Assembly: GCF_012349115.1 (NCBI RefSeq)
Contig: NZ_PQIG01000076.1
Span: 1 to 64,000, forward strand
DNA length: 64,000 nucleotides
Reading direction: 5' to 3'
DNA from: Rhizobium ruizarguesonis
GTDB taxonomy: Bacteria; Pseudomonadota; Alphaproteobacteria; Rhizobiales; Rhizobiaceae
Part shown: in pieces, positions 8,513 through 16,364 of the stretch
Position numbering within the stretch: position 1 is the first letter of the stretch
Layout: each line of letters starts with the position of its first letter
The notes under the pieces: generated by a model
The model's database searches: none
What the model was told of the DNA's origin: nothing
Seen by the model: the letters and a program-made list of their open reading frames with translations, nothing else
Program-made: the position numbers and the translations under genes

Positions 8513-9727
8513 ATGAACGACACCGTCTCCATCGGAAGTTCGCCGCGCAGGATCCGGCAGAACAATATCGTCGCCGCTTTGCAGACGATCTATGCCCACC
8601 GAAGCCTCAGCCGGGCGGATCTCGCCCGGAAACTCGGGATGAATCGCTCATCTTCGGGAGAGATCGTCGCCGAACTGACGGAAGGTGGCTTCGTTCAGGA
8701 GTCGGACGAGAGCGGCAAGCAGCGCTTGGAGCATTCCCGTGCCGGGCGTCCTGGCATCATGCTCGAACTGGTCCCCGATGCGGCATTCTTCGTCGGGATA
8801 GAGATTGGCGTCGAGCATATTTCGGCGGCGGTTATCGATCTCTCCGCCGACGTCCGGGCATGTCGGAAAATGGCGTTCGACACCATGTCTTCGACGGTGG
8901 AGGAGGCCGTGGCGCAGGGCGTCGAGCTGATTGTCAGTGCGATGGAAAAGAGGATGATCGGACGGTGCAAGGGGCTGGGCATATCGGCGCCGGCCCACAT
9001 CCGGCCGGACGGAATTGTCACCCTCGCACCCATCATCGGCTGGCGAGAGGTGTCGTTGAAGGATATTGGGCGGTCCGCCTTCCCGGCCGCCGTCCCGATC
9101 GCGGTTGAAAACGACGCTAATGCCTTTGCGATCGGCGACAGCTATCGTCACGGCGTCTCAGGCGTCACGCTGTTTCTGCTGATGGAAACCGGCGTCGGCG
9201 GCGGCATCATGATCGATGGCAAGCTGTTCCGGGGCGGCCACGGCCTGGCGGGAGAAATCGGCCACACCCTGGTGCCGGGAAGCGGCGGTCAGAAGTTTGA
9301 ACAGCTGATCGGTCGCGAGGTGCTGATCAGGCAGTATCGCGAGGCTATTGGACGTAAGCACGTCGATCTGCAGGAGTTCCTCGGCGACGTTCATGACCGT
9401 GTTCCAGCCGCGGTCAATATCGCCGAAACCTGGTCGCGCCATCTCGCTTACGCATTGCTGCAGGCCTGTCGGCTGCTCGATCCCGACAGGATCGTGCTGG
9501 GTGGCTCCGTGGCATCCCTCTACCCGATGGTGGCCGCCCGCGTCGCGGTCCACATGTCGGAGGGCCAGAGTATACCATTCCCCACGCCGGAGATCGTCGT
9601 GGACGATGATGCGGAGTTCGGTTCCGCCTTCGGGGCGGCGTGCATGTTGCACCAGCGCTTTCTGTCGTTGGAGAGCGAGGAGTTCGGCGGCGAGGACGGT
9701 GCGCCGATCCAGTCGGCGACGAGTTGA
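8513..9727 (+). CDS. ROK-family transcriptional repressor
   Basis: A 404-residue regulator. Residues about 15-70 form a winged helix-turn-helix (LSRADLARKLGMNRSSSGEIV), followed by a ROK sugar-binding/kinase-like domain (GIEIGVEHISAAVIDL; GVGGGIMIDGKLFRGGHGLAGEIGH). The usual ROK zinc site, a Cys-rich CxCGxxGC segment just after EIGH, is absent; the sequence there reads TLVPGSGGQKFEQ. It sits inside the catabolic operon and probably represses the divergent promoters at 7269-7565 until a sugar or polyol binds. The inducer is unknown. Confidence 0.88.
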   Translation: MNDTVSIGSSPRRIRQNNIVAALQTIYAHRSLSRADLARKLGMNRSSSGEIVAELTEGGFVQESDESGKQRLEHSRAGRPGIMLELVPDAAFFVGIEIGVEHISAAVIDLSADVRACRKMAFDTMSSTVEEAVAQGVELIVSAMEKRMIGRCKGLGISAPAHIRPDGIVTLAPIIGWREVSLKDIGRSAFPAAVPIAVENDANAFAIGDSYRHGVSGVTLFLLMETGVGGGIMIDGKLFRGGHGLAGEIGHTLVPGSGGQKFEQLIGREVLIRQYREAIGRKHVDLQEFLGDVHDRVPAAVNIAETWSRHLAYALLQACRLLDPDRIVLGGSVASLYPMVAARVAVHMSEGQSIPFPTPEIVVDDDAEFGSAFGAACMLHQRFLSLESEEFGGEDGAPIQSATS

Positions 9728-9757
9728 AGACGAGAACGATCGAAAGCAGGATTACAA

Positions 9758-10735
9758 ATGACTTCAGTACTGGCTCCGGACCCGCTTGGTCCCACCGTTT
9801 GCGTAGGGGAGATCCTCGTCGAGATCGTCGCCACGACGGTCGGAGACGGTTTTCTCAAAGCCCAGCCGCTCGTCGGTCCGTTCGCGAGCGGAGCGCCGGC
9901 GATCTTCATCTCGCAATGCGGCCGTCTGGGCGGCAAGGCCGCAATGGTCGGCGCCGTCGGCGATGACGATTTCGGTCGTGTCAATACGGATCGCCTCAAC
10001 CGCGACGGCGTCGATGTTTCGACGATCTCGATCGATCCGGACTATCCCACGGGAAGCGCCTTTGTCCGCTATCGCAAGGATGGCTCCCGGGATTTCGTCT
10101 ACAACATCGCCACATCAGCAGCTGCGCGCTTCGGCTGGTCTCAAGCGGTCGGCGATCTCATCCATCGGAGCGGCCATCTTCACGTGATGGGCTCGGCTCT
10201 GTCGGTCCCCAGCGCGCGCGAGGTGATTGACAAGGCGGTCGACATCGTCAAGGCACGCGGGGGAACGCTTTCGGTGGATCCGAACATTCGCAAGGAATTG
10301 AAGCTGGACGAGGACACCGAGCGTCGGTTTTCCAAGCTTGTCGCTGCCGCCGATCTGCTTCTGCCGTCCGGAGAGGAGCTTGAGCGTGCTGCAGGTATCG
10401 AAGGCGAGGCAGAAGCGATCCGCCGCTTGTTCGAGATGGGCGTCAAGGAGATTGTGCTGAAGCGCGGAGCCGACGGCGCAACCTATTTCGGCAGGCAAGG
10501 TGACCGCATCGACGCCCCGGCATTTGTCGTTCAAGAGGTCGACCCCACGGGCGCCGGCGACTGCTTCGGCGGTGCCTATCTCACCTGCCGGCGGCTCGGA
10601 ATGTCTCCGCAGCAAGCTCTGACCTATGGCTCGGCCGCTGGCGCCCGCAACGTGATGGTCCTGGGTCCGATGGAAGGCGCCGGCACCCGTCAGGAACTCG
10701 ATGCGTTTATCGCTTCAACGGAAAGGCGTCCGTAA
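9758..10735 (+). CDS. PfkB-family sugar kinase, tagatose-kinase-like
   Basis: A 325-residue ribokinase-type kinase. The sugar-binding half holds the GGKAAMVGAVGDDDFG segment (about 58-73) and the ATP/anion-hole signature DPTGAGDCF is at 262-270, with Asp268 as catalytic base. The next gene is a PF08013 protein and overlaps by one base (TAATG). In Agrobacterium a PfkB kinase next to a PF08013 protein phosphorylates D-tagatose to D-tagatose 6-phosphate, and I infer the same role here. Other ketoses cannot be excluded. Confidence 0.85.
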   Translation: MTSVLAPDPLGPTVCVGEILVEIVATTVGDGFLKAQPLVGPFASGAPAIFISQCGRLGGKAAMVGAVGDDDFGRVNTDRLNRDGVDVSTISIDPDYPTGSAFVRYRKDGSRDFVYNIATSAAARFGWSQAVGDLIHRSGHLHVMGSALSVPSAREVIDKAVDIVKARGGTLSVDPNIRKELKLDEDTERRFSKLVAAADLLLPSGEELERAAGIEGEAEAIRRLFEMGVKEIVLKRGADGATYFGRQGDRIDAPAFVVQEVDPTGAGDCFGGAYLTCRRLGMSPQQALTYGSAAGARNVMVLGPMEGAGTRQELDAFIASTERRP

Positions 10736-12012
10736 TGCAGGTGCATCTCAACGAACTGGCCAGGCTGAGGATCGAAGGCCGCCCGAGAGGCGTGACCTCC
10801 GTATGCTCCGCCCATCCGATCGTGCTTCGCGCCGCACTCCGACACGGGCGGCAACAGGCAAGCACCGTCCTGATCGAAGCCACCTGCAACCAGGTCAATC
10901 ATCTCGGCGGCTACACCGGAATGACGCCAAGCGACTTCGCGGCCCTCGTCCGTAAAATAGCAGTCGAGGAGGGATGCCCCGAAAATCTCATCGTTCTCGG
11001 CGGCGATCACCTCGGCCCCAATCCGTGGCGTGACCGCCCGGCCGAAGAGGCCATGGCCGAGGCGGAGAAGATGGTTGCCGCCTATGTCGACGCCGGGTTC
11101 CGCAAGATTCACCTCGACGCCTCGATGGGTTGCAGGGGCGAGCCGGTGGCGCTCGATGACGAAACCACGGCCCATCGCGCCGCCCGGCTTGCTGCGGTCG
11201 CCGAGGCGTCGGCGAAGAAGAGCGGCGGCGCAATGCCGGTTTACGTCATCGGCACGGAAGTGCCGCCGCCAGGCGGGGCCGACCACGCCCTGACAACGAT
11301 CGAACCGACGGCGGCCGCGGCGGCGTTGAAGACGATCGAAGTCCACCGCCGGATCTTTGCGGAGGCCGGACTCGGCCAAGCATTTGGACGGGCCATCGGG
11401 CTGGTCGTTCAGCCGGGCGTCGAGTTCGGCAATCAGAATGTCATCTTTTACGACCGCAGCAAGATAGACGCGCTGAAATCGGTGCTCACCGACGAGCCGC
11501 AATTCGTCTTCGAGGCGCACTCGACGGATTATCAGGGGACCCGGCCGTTGACCGCCCTGGTGGAGGACGGCTTTCCCATTCTGAAGGTCGGTCCCGAGCT
11601 GACCTTCGTCCTGCGCGAGGCGCTCTACGCGCTGGATGCGATCGCGTCGGACCTCTTGCCCGATTACGGCCAGCGTCCGCTTTATGCGGCGATGGAAGCG
11701 CTGATGCTCGATCAGCCGGGCAATTGGAGCCGCCACTACCACGGCACGAACGCCGAGATGCGCTGGCTGCGGCATTACTCGCTCTCCGACCGCATCCGCT
11801 ATTATTGGGCGTCGGCTGAAGCGCAAGATGCCGTCCGACAGCTGTGCGAGGCCCTTCGAGGGCAAACCGTACCGCTGCCATTGCTTTGGCAGCACATGCC
11901 GGCCGCACAGGATTTCGCAGATGCGCCGCTCGATCCGGAACAGATTTTGATCTGGAGAGTGACGAAGAGTGTCTCTGACTATCACGCCGCTTGTGGCGTC
12001 GGGAAGAATTAG
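10735..12012 (+). CDS. PF08013 (GatZ/KbaZ-like) protein, probable D-tagatose 6-phosphate 4-epimerase
   Basis: A 425-residue member of the GatZ/KbaZ family, once called the noncatalytic subunit of tagatose-bisphosphate aldolase. Family motifs visible include CSAHPIVLRAAL, IEATCNQVNHLGGYTGM, LGGDHLGPNPW, KIHLDASMGC and TEVPPPGG. No GatY/KbaY catalytic aldolase is encoded in the window, which argues against a subunit role. Family members in Agrobacterium epimerise D-tagatose 6-phosphate to D-fructose 6-phosphate, and the preceding tagatose-kinase-like gene supports that. Product would enter glycolysis directly. Confidence 0.87.
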   Translation: MQVHLNELARLRIEGRPRGVTSVCSAHPIVLRAALRHGRQQASTVLIEATCNQVNHLGGYTGMTPSDFAALVRKIAVEEGCPENLIVLGGDHLGPNPWRDRPAEEAMAEAEKMVAAYVDAGFRKIHLDASMGCRGEPVALDDETTAHRAARLAAVAEASAKKSGGAMPVYVIGTEVPPPGGADHALTTIEPTAAAAALKTIEVHRRIFAEAGLGQAFGRAIGLVVQPGVEFGNQNVIFYDRSKIDALKSVLTDEPQFVFEAHSTDYQGTRPLTALVEDGFPILKVGPELTFVLREALYALDAIASDLLPDYGQRPLYAAMEALMLDQPGNWSRHYHGTNAEMRWLRHYSLSDRIRYYWASAEAQDAVRQLCEALRGQTVPLPLLWQHMPAAQDFADAPLDPEQILIWRVTKSVSDYHAACGVGKN

Positions 12013-12042
12013 CAATCAGAATCAAGACAGGAGGAAAAATCG

Positions 12043-12768
12043 ATGACGGAATTGAATGGGAAGATCGCGGCGGTCACGGGTGCTGCGTCCGGAATAGGGC
12101 TCGCTTCGACGGAGGCAATGCTCGCCGCTGGCGCGACGGTCGTGCTGGTAGACCGCGATGAGAAGGCCCTTGAGACGGTTTGTGCCCGGCTTGGCGAGCG
12201 CGCTATTCCGCTGGTGCTCAACTTGCTGGATCCGCACCAGTGCGCGGGATTGCTCGAGGGCATCCTGTCGAAGACGGGCAAGCTCGATATCCTGCATGCC
12301 AATGCAGGCACCTATATCGGCGGCGACCTGATGGAGACCGATCTCGATACCATCGATCGGATGCTCAATCTCAACGTCAATGTCGTCATCAAGAACGTTC
12401 GAAACGTCATTCCGCACATGATCGAACGCGGCACCGGCGACATTGTCGTCACCAGTTCTGTCGCCGGACACTCGGCGATTCCATGGGAACCTGTCTATTC
12501 GTCATCGAAATGGGCGATGACATGCTTCGTCCAGACGATGCGACGCCAGCTTCTGAAAAGTGGCATTCGTGTGGGGTCGGTTTCTCCGGGGCCGGTGATC
12601 AGCGCTTTGCTTGCGGATTGGCCGGAGGAAAACCTTCGCAAGGCCAAGGAGGCGGGAGCCTTGATCGAGCCGAAGGAAGTCGCCGACGCCATCATCTTCA
12701 TGCTGACCCGGCCGCGCAACGTCACCATCCGCGATATCGTCGTGCTTCCAAGCGCCTTTGACATTTGA
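12043..12768 (+). CDS. SDR oxidoreductase, ribitol 2-dehydrogenase-like
   Basis: A 241-residue short-chain dehydrogenase. TGAASGIG is at residues 12-19, HANAG at 85-89, catalytic Ser138/139, Tyr152 and Lys156. Beyond the SDR core it shares distinctive segments with Klebsiella ribitol dehydrogenase (DILHANAGTYIGGDL, WEPVYSSSK, GPVISALLADWP, RNVTIRDIVVLP). The reaction would be ribitol to D-ribulose with NAD. It lies between the PF08013 gene and a second SDR gene, with AGGAGG about 9 bases before its ATG. A related pentitol or hexitol remains possible. Confidence 0.85.
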   Translation: MTELNGKIAAVTGAASGIGLASTEAMLAAGATVVLVDRDEKALETVCARLGERAIPLVLNLLDPHQCAGLLEGILSKTGKLDILHANAGTYIGGDLMETDLDTIDRMLNLNVNVVIKNVRNVIPHMIERGTGDIVVTSSVAGHSAIPWEPVYSSSKWAMTCFVQTMRRQLLKSGIRVGSVSPGPVISALLADWPEENLRKAKEAGALIEPKEVADAIIFMLTRPRNVTIRDIVVLPSAFDI

Positions 12769-12779
12769 GGAGACGTGAC

Positions 12780-13553
12780 ATGAGCTACCAGCAGAAATTT
12801 CGCCTCGACGGCGAACGTGCGGTGGTCACAGGCGGAGGGCGTGCGATCGGTCTCTGCTGCACCGAGGCACTAGCGGAGGCGGGTGCTGCCGTCGTCGTCA
12901 TCGAACGCAGCGAGGCCGACGCTGAGCAAGCGCTTGCGTTGCGCGACAGAGGCTACGACGTCGAAGTCCGGGTGGGCGACGTCACCGACGCGGCCCGAAT
13001 GGACGCGATCGCGGCTGAGCTCGCCGACGGCGGGCGGCCGGCGACGATCCTTGTCAACAATGCCGGAATTGGCCAGAGCGGCATTCCGGCGCAGGATCTC
13101 ACCGACGCCGATTGGCTGCGCATGATGGACGTCAATCTCAACGGCGTCTTCTGGTGCTCGCGCGCCTTCGGCCGTCCGATGATTTCGATGAAACGCGGCG
13201 CCATCGTCAACCTCGGCTCGATGTCAGGTCACATCTGCAACCGGCCTCAGCCTCAGACGGCCTATAACGTCTCCAAGGCGGCCGTCCATCACCTCACGCG
13301 TTCGTTGGCGGCCGAGTGGGCGCATCACGGCATCAGGGTAAATGCCGTCGCGCCCACCTATATCGAGACACCGATGGTGGTGGCCGTCGAAGCCAATCGC
13401 GAGCGTATTCCGCTCTGGCTCGCCGACACGCCGATGGGCAGGATGGGAACGCCGGAAGAGGTTGCCAGCGCGGTCCTCTTCCTCGCGTCAGACGCCGCCA
13501 GCCTCATGACCGGGGCGATCGTCAACGTCGATGCAGGATTCACCTGCTGGTAG
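12780..13553 (+). CDS. SDR oxidoreductase, galactitol 2-dehydrogenase-like
   Basis: A 257-residue short-chain dehydrogenase. The nucleotide motif is TGGGRAIG (17-24), NNAG is at 93-96, and Ser147/149, Tyr162 and Lys166 form the active site. Segments MSYQQKFRLDG, FWCSRAFGRPM, NLGSMSGHICNRPQ and TPMGRMGTPEE resemble the characterised Rhodobacter galactitol dehydrogenase, which makes L-tagatose. The ATG at 12780 follows GAGGAG by 7 bases and starts 11 bases after the previous stop. This is the last gene before the operator-flanked promoter at 13607. Confidence 0.85.
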   Translation: MSYQQKFRLDGERAVVTGGGRAIGLCCTEALAEAGAAVVVIERSEADAEQALALRDRGYDVEVRVGDVTDAARMDAIAAELADGGRPATILVNNAGIGQSGIPAQDLTDADWLRMMDVNLNGVFWCSRAFGRPMISMKRGAIVNLGSMSGHICNRPQPQTAYNVSKAAVHHLTRSLAAEWAHHGIRVNAVAPTYIETPMVVAVEANRERIPLWLADTPMGRMGTPEEVASAVLFLASDAASLMTGAIVNVDAGFTCW

Positions 13554-13606
13554 TCCTTTCCGGACGAGGTGCGAAGCGGCGCCTCGTCCACACCTGGAAA
13601 CCAGTA

Positions 13607-13674
13607 TGGAAACGTTACCACATTATCTTGACTCGCATTCCTGCTGCGTTTATCCAAATGTGGAAACGTTACCA
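13607..13674 (+). promoter_or_regulatory. promoter flanked by two LacI-type operators
   Basis: The 14-base sequence TGGAAACGTTACCA occurs twice, at 13607-13620 and 13661-13674. It is a near-palindrome around the AACGTT core typical of LacI-family operators. Between the copies lies a possible sigma-70 promoter, TTGACT at 13628-13633 and TATCCA at 13651-13656 with a 17-base spacer. The second operator ends 4 bases before the ribosome-binding site of the aldolase gene, so bound repressor would block initiation or elongation. The LacI protein encoded at 19503-20522 is the obvious candidate. Confidence 0.75.
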
Positions 13675-13691
13675 TATTGGGAGGAAGCTTG

Positions 13692-14516
13692 ATGAAATCC
13701 GCGCGATTGAACCGACTTTTCGGCGTGTCTGGAAATTGTTTTGACGTTGCCATCGATCACGGCATGTTCAATGAACGAACCTTCCTCGCCGGCATCGAGA
13801 ACATGAAGACGGCCATCGAGGTGATCGCTGACGCGGCGCCGGATGCCATTCAGCTCCCGCCAGGGACCGCACCCCTTCTGCAGGCGATCCCCGGCAAGCA
13901 TCGCCCGGCACTGGTGCTGCGCACCGACATCGCCAACATCTATGGCAATCCCCTTCCGTCTCAGCTGTTTTCCGAAATGATCGACAGGGCGGTGGAGCAG
14001 GGCGTTGCATTGGATGCTGCCTGTGTCGTCGTCAATCTCTTGGTGCTGCCGGACCAGCCGGAAGTCTACCGCGCCTGCGTCCGTAATGTGAACAGCCTGA
14101 AACGCGAATGCGAGATCTACGGCATGCCGCTGATGGTCGAGCCGCTCGTCATGCAGGACAATTCCAAGGGTGCCTACATGGTCGACGGCGCGATCGATAA
14201 GATCCTGCCGCTCGTGCGCCAGGCGGCCGAACTCGGCGCGGATATCATCAAGGCCGACCCGTGCGACAATGTCGAGGAATATCACCGCGTGGTCGAGATC
14301 GCTCAAGGTCTGCCGGTGCTGGTGCGCGGCGGCGGCCGCGTTGCGGATCAGGAAATCCTGATCCGCACCAAGCAGTTGATGGAGCAGGGCGCCCGTGGCA
14401 TCGTCTATGGCCGCAACGTCATTCAACATCAGAATCCCGCCGGCATGACGCGGGCCTTGATGGCGATCGTCCATGACAAGGCTTCCGTCGAGCAAGCCCT
14501 GCTGCATATTGCCTGA
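13692..14516 (+). CDS. class I aldolase, DeoC/LacD/LsrF superfamily
   Basis: A 274-residue TIM-barrel aldolase of the Schiff-base type. IDHGMF is at 21-26, the predicted imine-forming Lys is Lys187 in GADIIKADP, and VLVRGGGR (209-216) would bind a phosphate. Relatives cleave phosphorylated ketoses or act on related sugar phosphates. It is first in the LacI-controlled operon; GGGAGG lies 7 bases before the ATG. With a sugar isomerase and a kinase downstream it may cleave a ketose phosphate to a triose phosphate and an aldehyde. The exact substrate is not evident. Confidence 0.75.
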   Translation: MKSARLNRLFGVSGNCFDVAIDHGMFNERTFLAGIENMKTAIEVIADAAPDAIQLPPGTAPLLQAIPGKHRPALVLRTDIANIYGNPLPSQLFSEMIDRAVEQGVALDAACVVVNLLVLPDQPEVYRACVRNVNSLKRECEIYGMPLMVEPLVMQDNSKGAYMVDGAIDKILPLVRQAAELGADIIKADPCDNVEEYHRVVEIAQGLPVLVRGGGRVADQEILIRTKQLMEQGARGIVYGRNVIQHQNPAGMTRALMAIVHDKASVEQALLHIA

Positions 14517-14538
14517 CGCGCGTCTGGGAGGAGATGTC

Positions 14539-15693
14539 ATGACGAAAATATTCCGCTTCGGCGTCATCGGCTGCGGTCTAATGGGGCGCGAGTTCGCGAG
14601 TGCTGCGGCGCGCTGGCTGCATCTGGCCGATGTGAAAGCGCGACCGGAAATCGTCGCCGTCTGTGATACCAACACGACGCTGCTCGACTGGTTCAGGGAT
14701 CATGTGCCGACTGTTCGGCAGTTCACCGCCGACTATAAGGAGCTTCTGGCCAATCCCGAGATCGATGCGGTCTATTGCGCAGTCCCGCATGTGCTGCACC
14801 AGCAATTCTACATCGACGTCCTGAGGGCCGGAAAGCATCTTCTCGGCGAAAAGCCCTTCGGCATGGACGCTGCTCAGAACCGGGAGATCATGGCGGTTCT
14901 TGCCGAGCATCCGGAACTCCTGGTCCGCTGCTCGTCGGAAATGCCTTTCTTCCCAGGCGCGCAGAAGGTGATTGCGCTCGCAAAAAGCGGCGAGATGGGG
15001 GATATAATCGAAGTCGAGGCGGGTTTCCTGCACTCTTCGGATATCGACCGGCAGAAGCCGATCAACTGGAAGCGCATGGCCGATATCAATGGCGACTATG
15101 GCTGCATGGGTGATCTCGGCATGCATGTGTTGCACGTGCCGCTGCGTCTCGGTTGGCGCCCGACGACCCTGCATGCGCAATTGGTCAAGAAGGTCACCGA
15201 ACGTCCTGACGGCAAGGGCGGCATGCTGCCCTGCACCACCTGGGACAATGCCACGATCAGCAGCCGCGTGCGCACCGGGGATCAAGATTTCCCGATGGTG
15301 CTGAAAACGTGGCGCATCGCGCCCGGCGAATCCAACACCTGGTACATCCGCGTTCTCGGCATGAAGAAGAGCGCGTTCTTCAGCACGAAGTCGCCGCGCC
15401 AGTGGCAGTGGTTGGACTATAATGGCGGTGCGCAGGCCTGGAGCACCGAGGATCTTGGTTATGGCTCGCTGTTTCCAGCCATAACAGGCAAGATCTTCGA
15501 ATTCGGTTTTGCCGACGCCATACAGCAGATGTGGGCGGCCTTCGTCGATGAGCTTGCCGGAGGAAATGCCAACGGTTTCGGCTGCGCGACGCCGGCCGAG
15601 GCGCAGGCTCATCACGCAGTCCTGACGGCAGCCCTTAAATCTGGTCGCGAGGACGTCGTGGTACCGGTCGAGTATGACGGGGCGTCAGCCTGA
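14539..15693 (+). CDS. Gfo/Idh/MocA-family sugar oxidoreductase
   Basis: A 384-residue NAD(P)-dependent dehydrogenase. The Rossmann motif GVIGCGLMG is at residues 8-16 and the conserved EKPFG at 104-108; the C-terminal domain begins near residue 130. Family members oxidise or reduce sugars, inositols and sugar acids. GGGAGG lies about 10 bases upstream of the ATG, and the stop codon overlaps the next start (TGATG), so it is coupled with the lyxose isomerase gene. I cannot name a substrate; an aldose or inositol-like compound is plausible. Confidence 0.85.
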   Translation: MTKIFRFGVIGCGLMGREFASAAARWLHLADVKARPEIVAVCDTNTTLLDWFRDHVPTVRQFTADYKELLANPEIDAVYCAVPHVLHQQFYIDVLRAGKHLLGEKPFGMDAAQNREIMAVLAEHPELLVRCSSEMPFFPGAQKVIALAKSGEMGDIIEVEAGFLHSSDIDRQKPINWKRMADINGDYGCMGDLGMHVLHVPLRLGWRPTTLHAQLVKKVTERPDGKGGMLPCTTWDNATISSRVRTGDQDFPMVLKTWRIAPGESNTWYIRVLGMKKSAFFSTKSPRQWQWLDYNGGAQAWSTEDLGYGSLFPAITGKIFEFGFADAIQQMWAAFVDELAGGNANGFGCATPAEAQAHHAVLTAALKSGREDVVVPVEYDGASA

Positions 15694-16364
15694 TGAAGCG
15701 CTCCGAGATCAACGCCGCGTTGCTGCGGGCAACCGAGACCCTCGAGCGCTGGCATTGGTCCCTGCCGGCATGGGGCTCCTGGGCGGCGGCGGATTTTGCC
15801 GCTCATCCCGAGGCATCAGCCTATTTGCGCGCCCATCAGCTGGGTTGGGATGTCACCGATTTCGGCTCGGACCGGTTCGCCGAATGCGGTCTCGTGCTGT
15901 TTAGCCTGCGCAATGGCATCGTTGATATCGGGGGTGAACGGACCTATGCCGAAAAGCTGCTCTTCGTTGGCGAAGGGCAGGTCACGCCCACCCACCGTCA
16001 TGCGGCGAAGATGGAAGACATCATCAATCGCGCCGGCGGCGATCTCGTCATCGAATTCGCCGCAACCGATGCCGATGGCAATGTGCTGGCGGAGGATCTA
16101 ACGGTGCCGGTAGACGGGCTGCCGCACCGGCTCGCTGCATGGGAGCCGCTGGTTCTCCAGCCTGGCCAGAGCGTGACGATCCGCACCGGGCTTTACCACC
16201 GCTTCTACGGCAGGAAAGGCGGCGGACCTGTCCTTGTCGGCGAGGTCAGCCAGGTCAACGACGACAACAGCGACAATTTCTTTCTGGAGCCGATTGCACG
16301 CTTTGCCGCGATCGAGGAAGACGAGCCGCCGCTGAGACCCTTGTGGAACGAAGGAGTCAGCTGA
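15693..16364 (+). CDS. D-lyxose isomerase family protein
   Basis: A 223-residue cupin-fold isomerase of the D-lyxose ketol-isomerase family. The metal-site motif PTHRHAAKMEDIINR contributes His101, His103 and Glu108, with the conserved Lys106, and LYHRFYG adds His169. The reactions in the family are D-lyxose to D-xylulose and D-mannose to D-fructose. It overlaps both neighbours by one base, so the Gfo/Idh, isomerase and kinase genes are tightly coupled. Length fits the family. The ketose product may be the substrate of the kinase encoded next. Confidence 0.85.
   Translation: MKRSEINAALLRATETLERWHWSLPAWGSWAAADFAAHPEASAYLRAHQLGWDVTDFGSDRFAECGLVLFSLRNGIVDIGGERTYAEKLLFVGEGQVTPTHRHAAKMEDIINRAGGDLVIEFAATDADGNVLAEDLTVPVDGLPHRLAAWEPLVLQPGQSVTIRTGLYHRFYGRKGGGPVLVGEVSQVNDDNSDNFFLEPIARFAAIEEDEPPLRPLWNEGVS

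Noticed and set aside
10735..12012. Calling the gene kbaZ/gatZ aldolase subunit
   Set aside because: No catalytic partner gene and an adjacent tagatose-kinase-like gene make an epimerase role more likely.
10690..12015. Long antisense frame opposite the PF08013 gene
   Set aside because: A GC-rich shadow; it has no family resemblance, while the sense strand codes a clear conserved protein.
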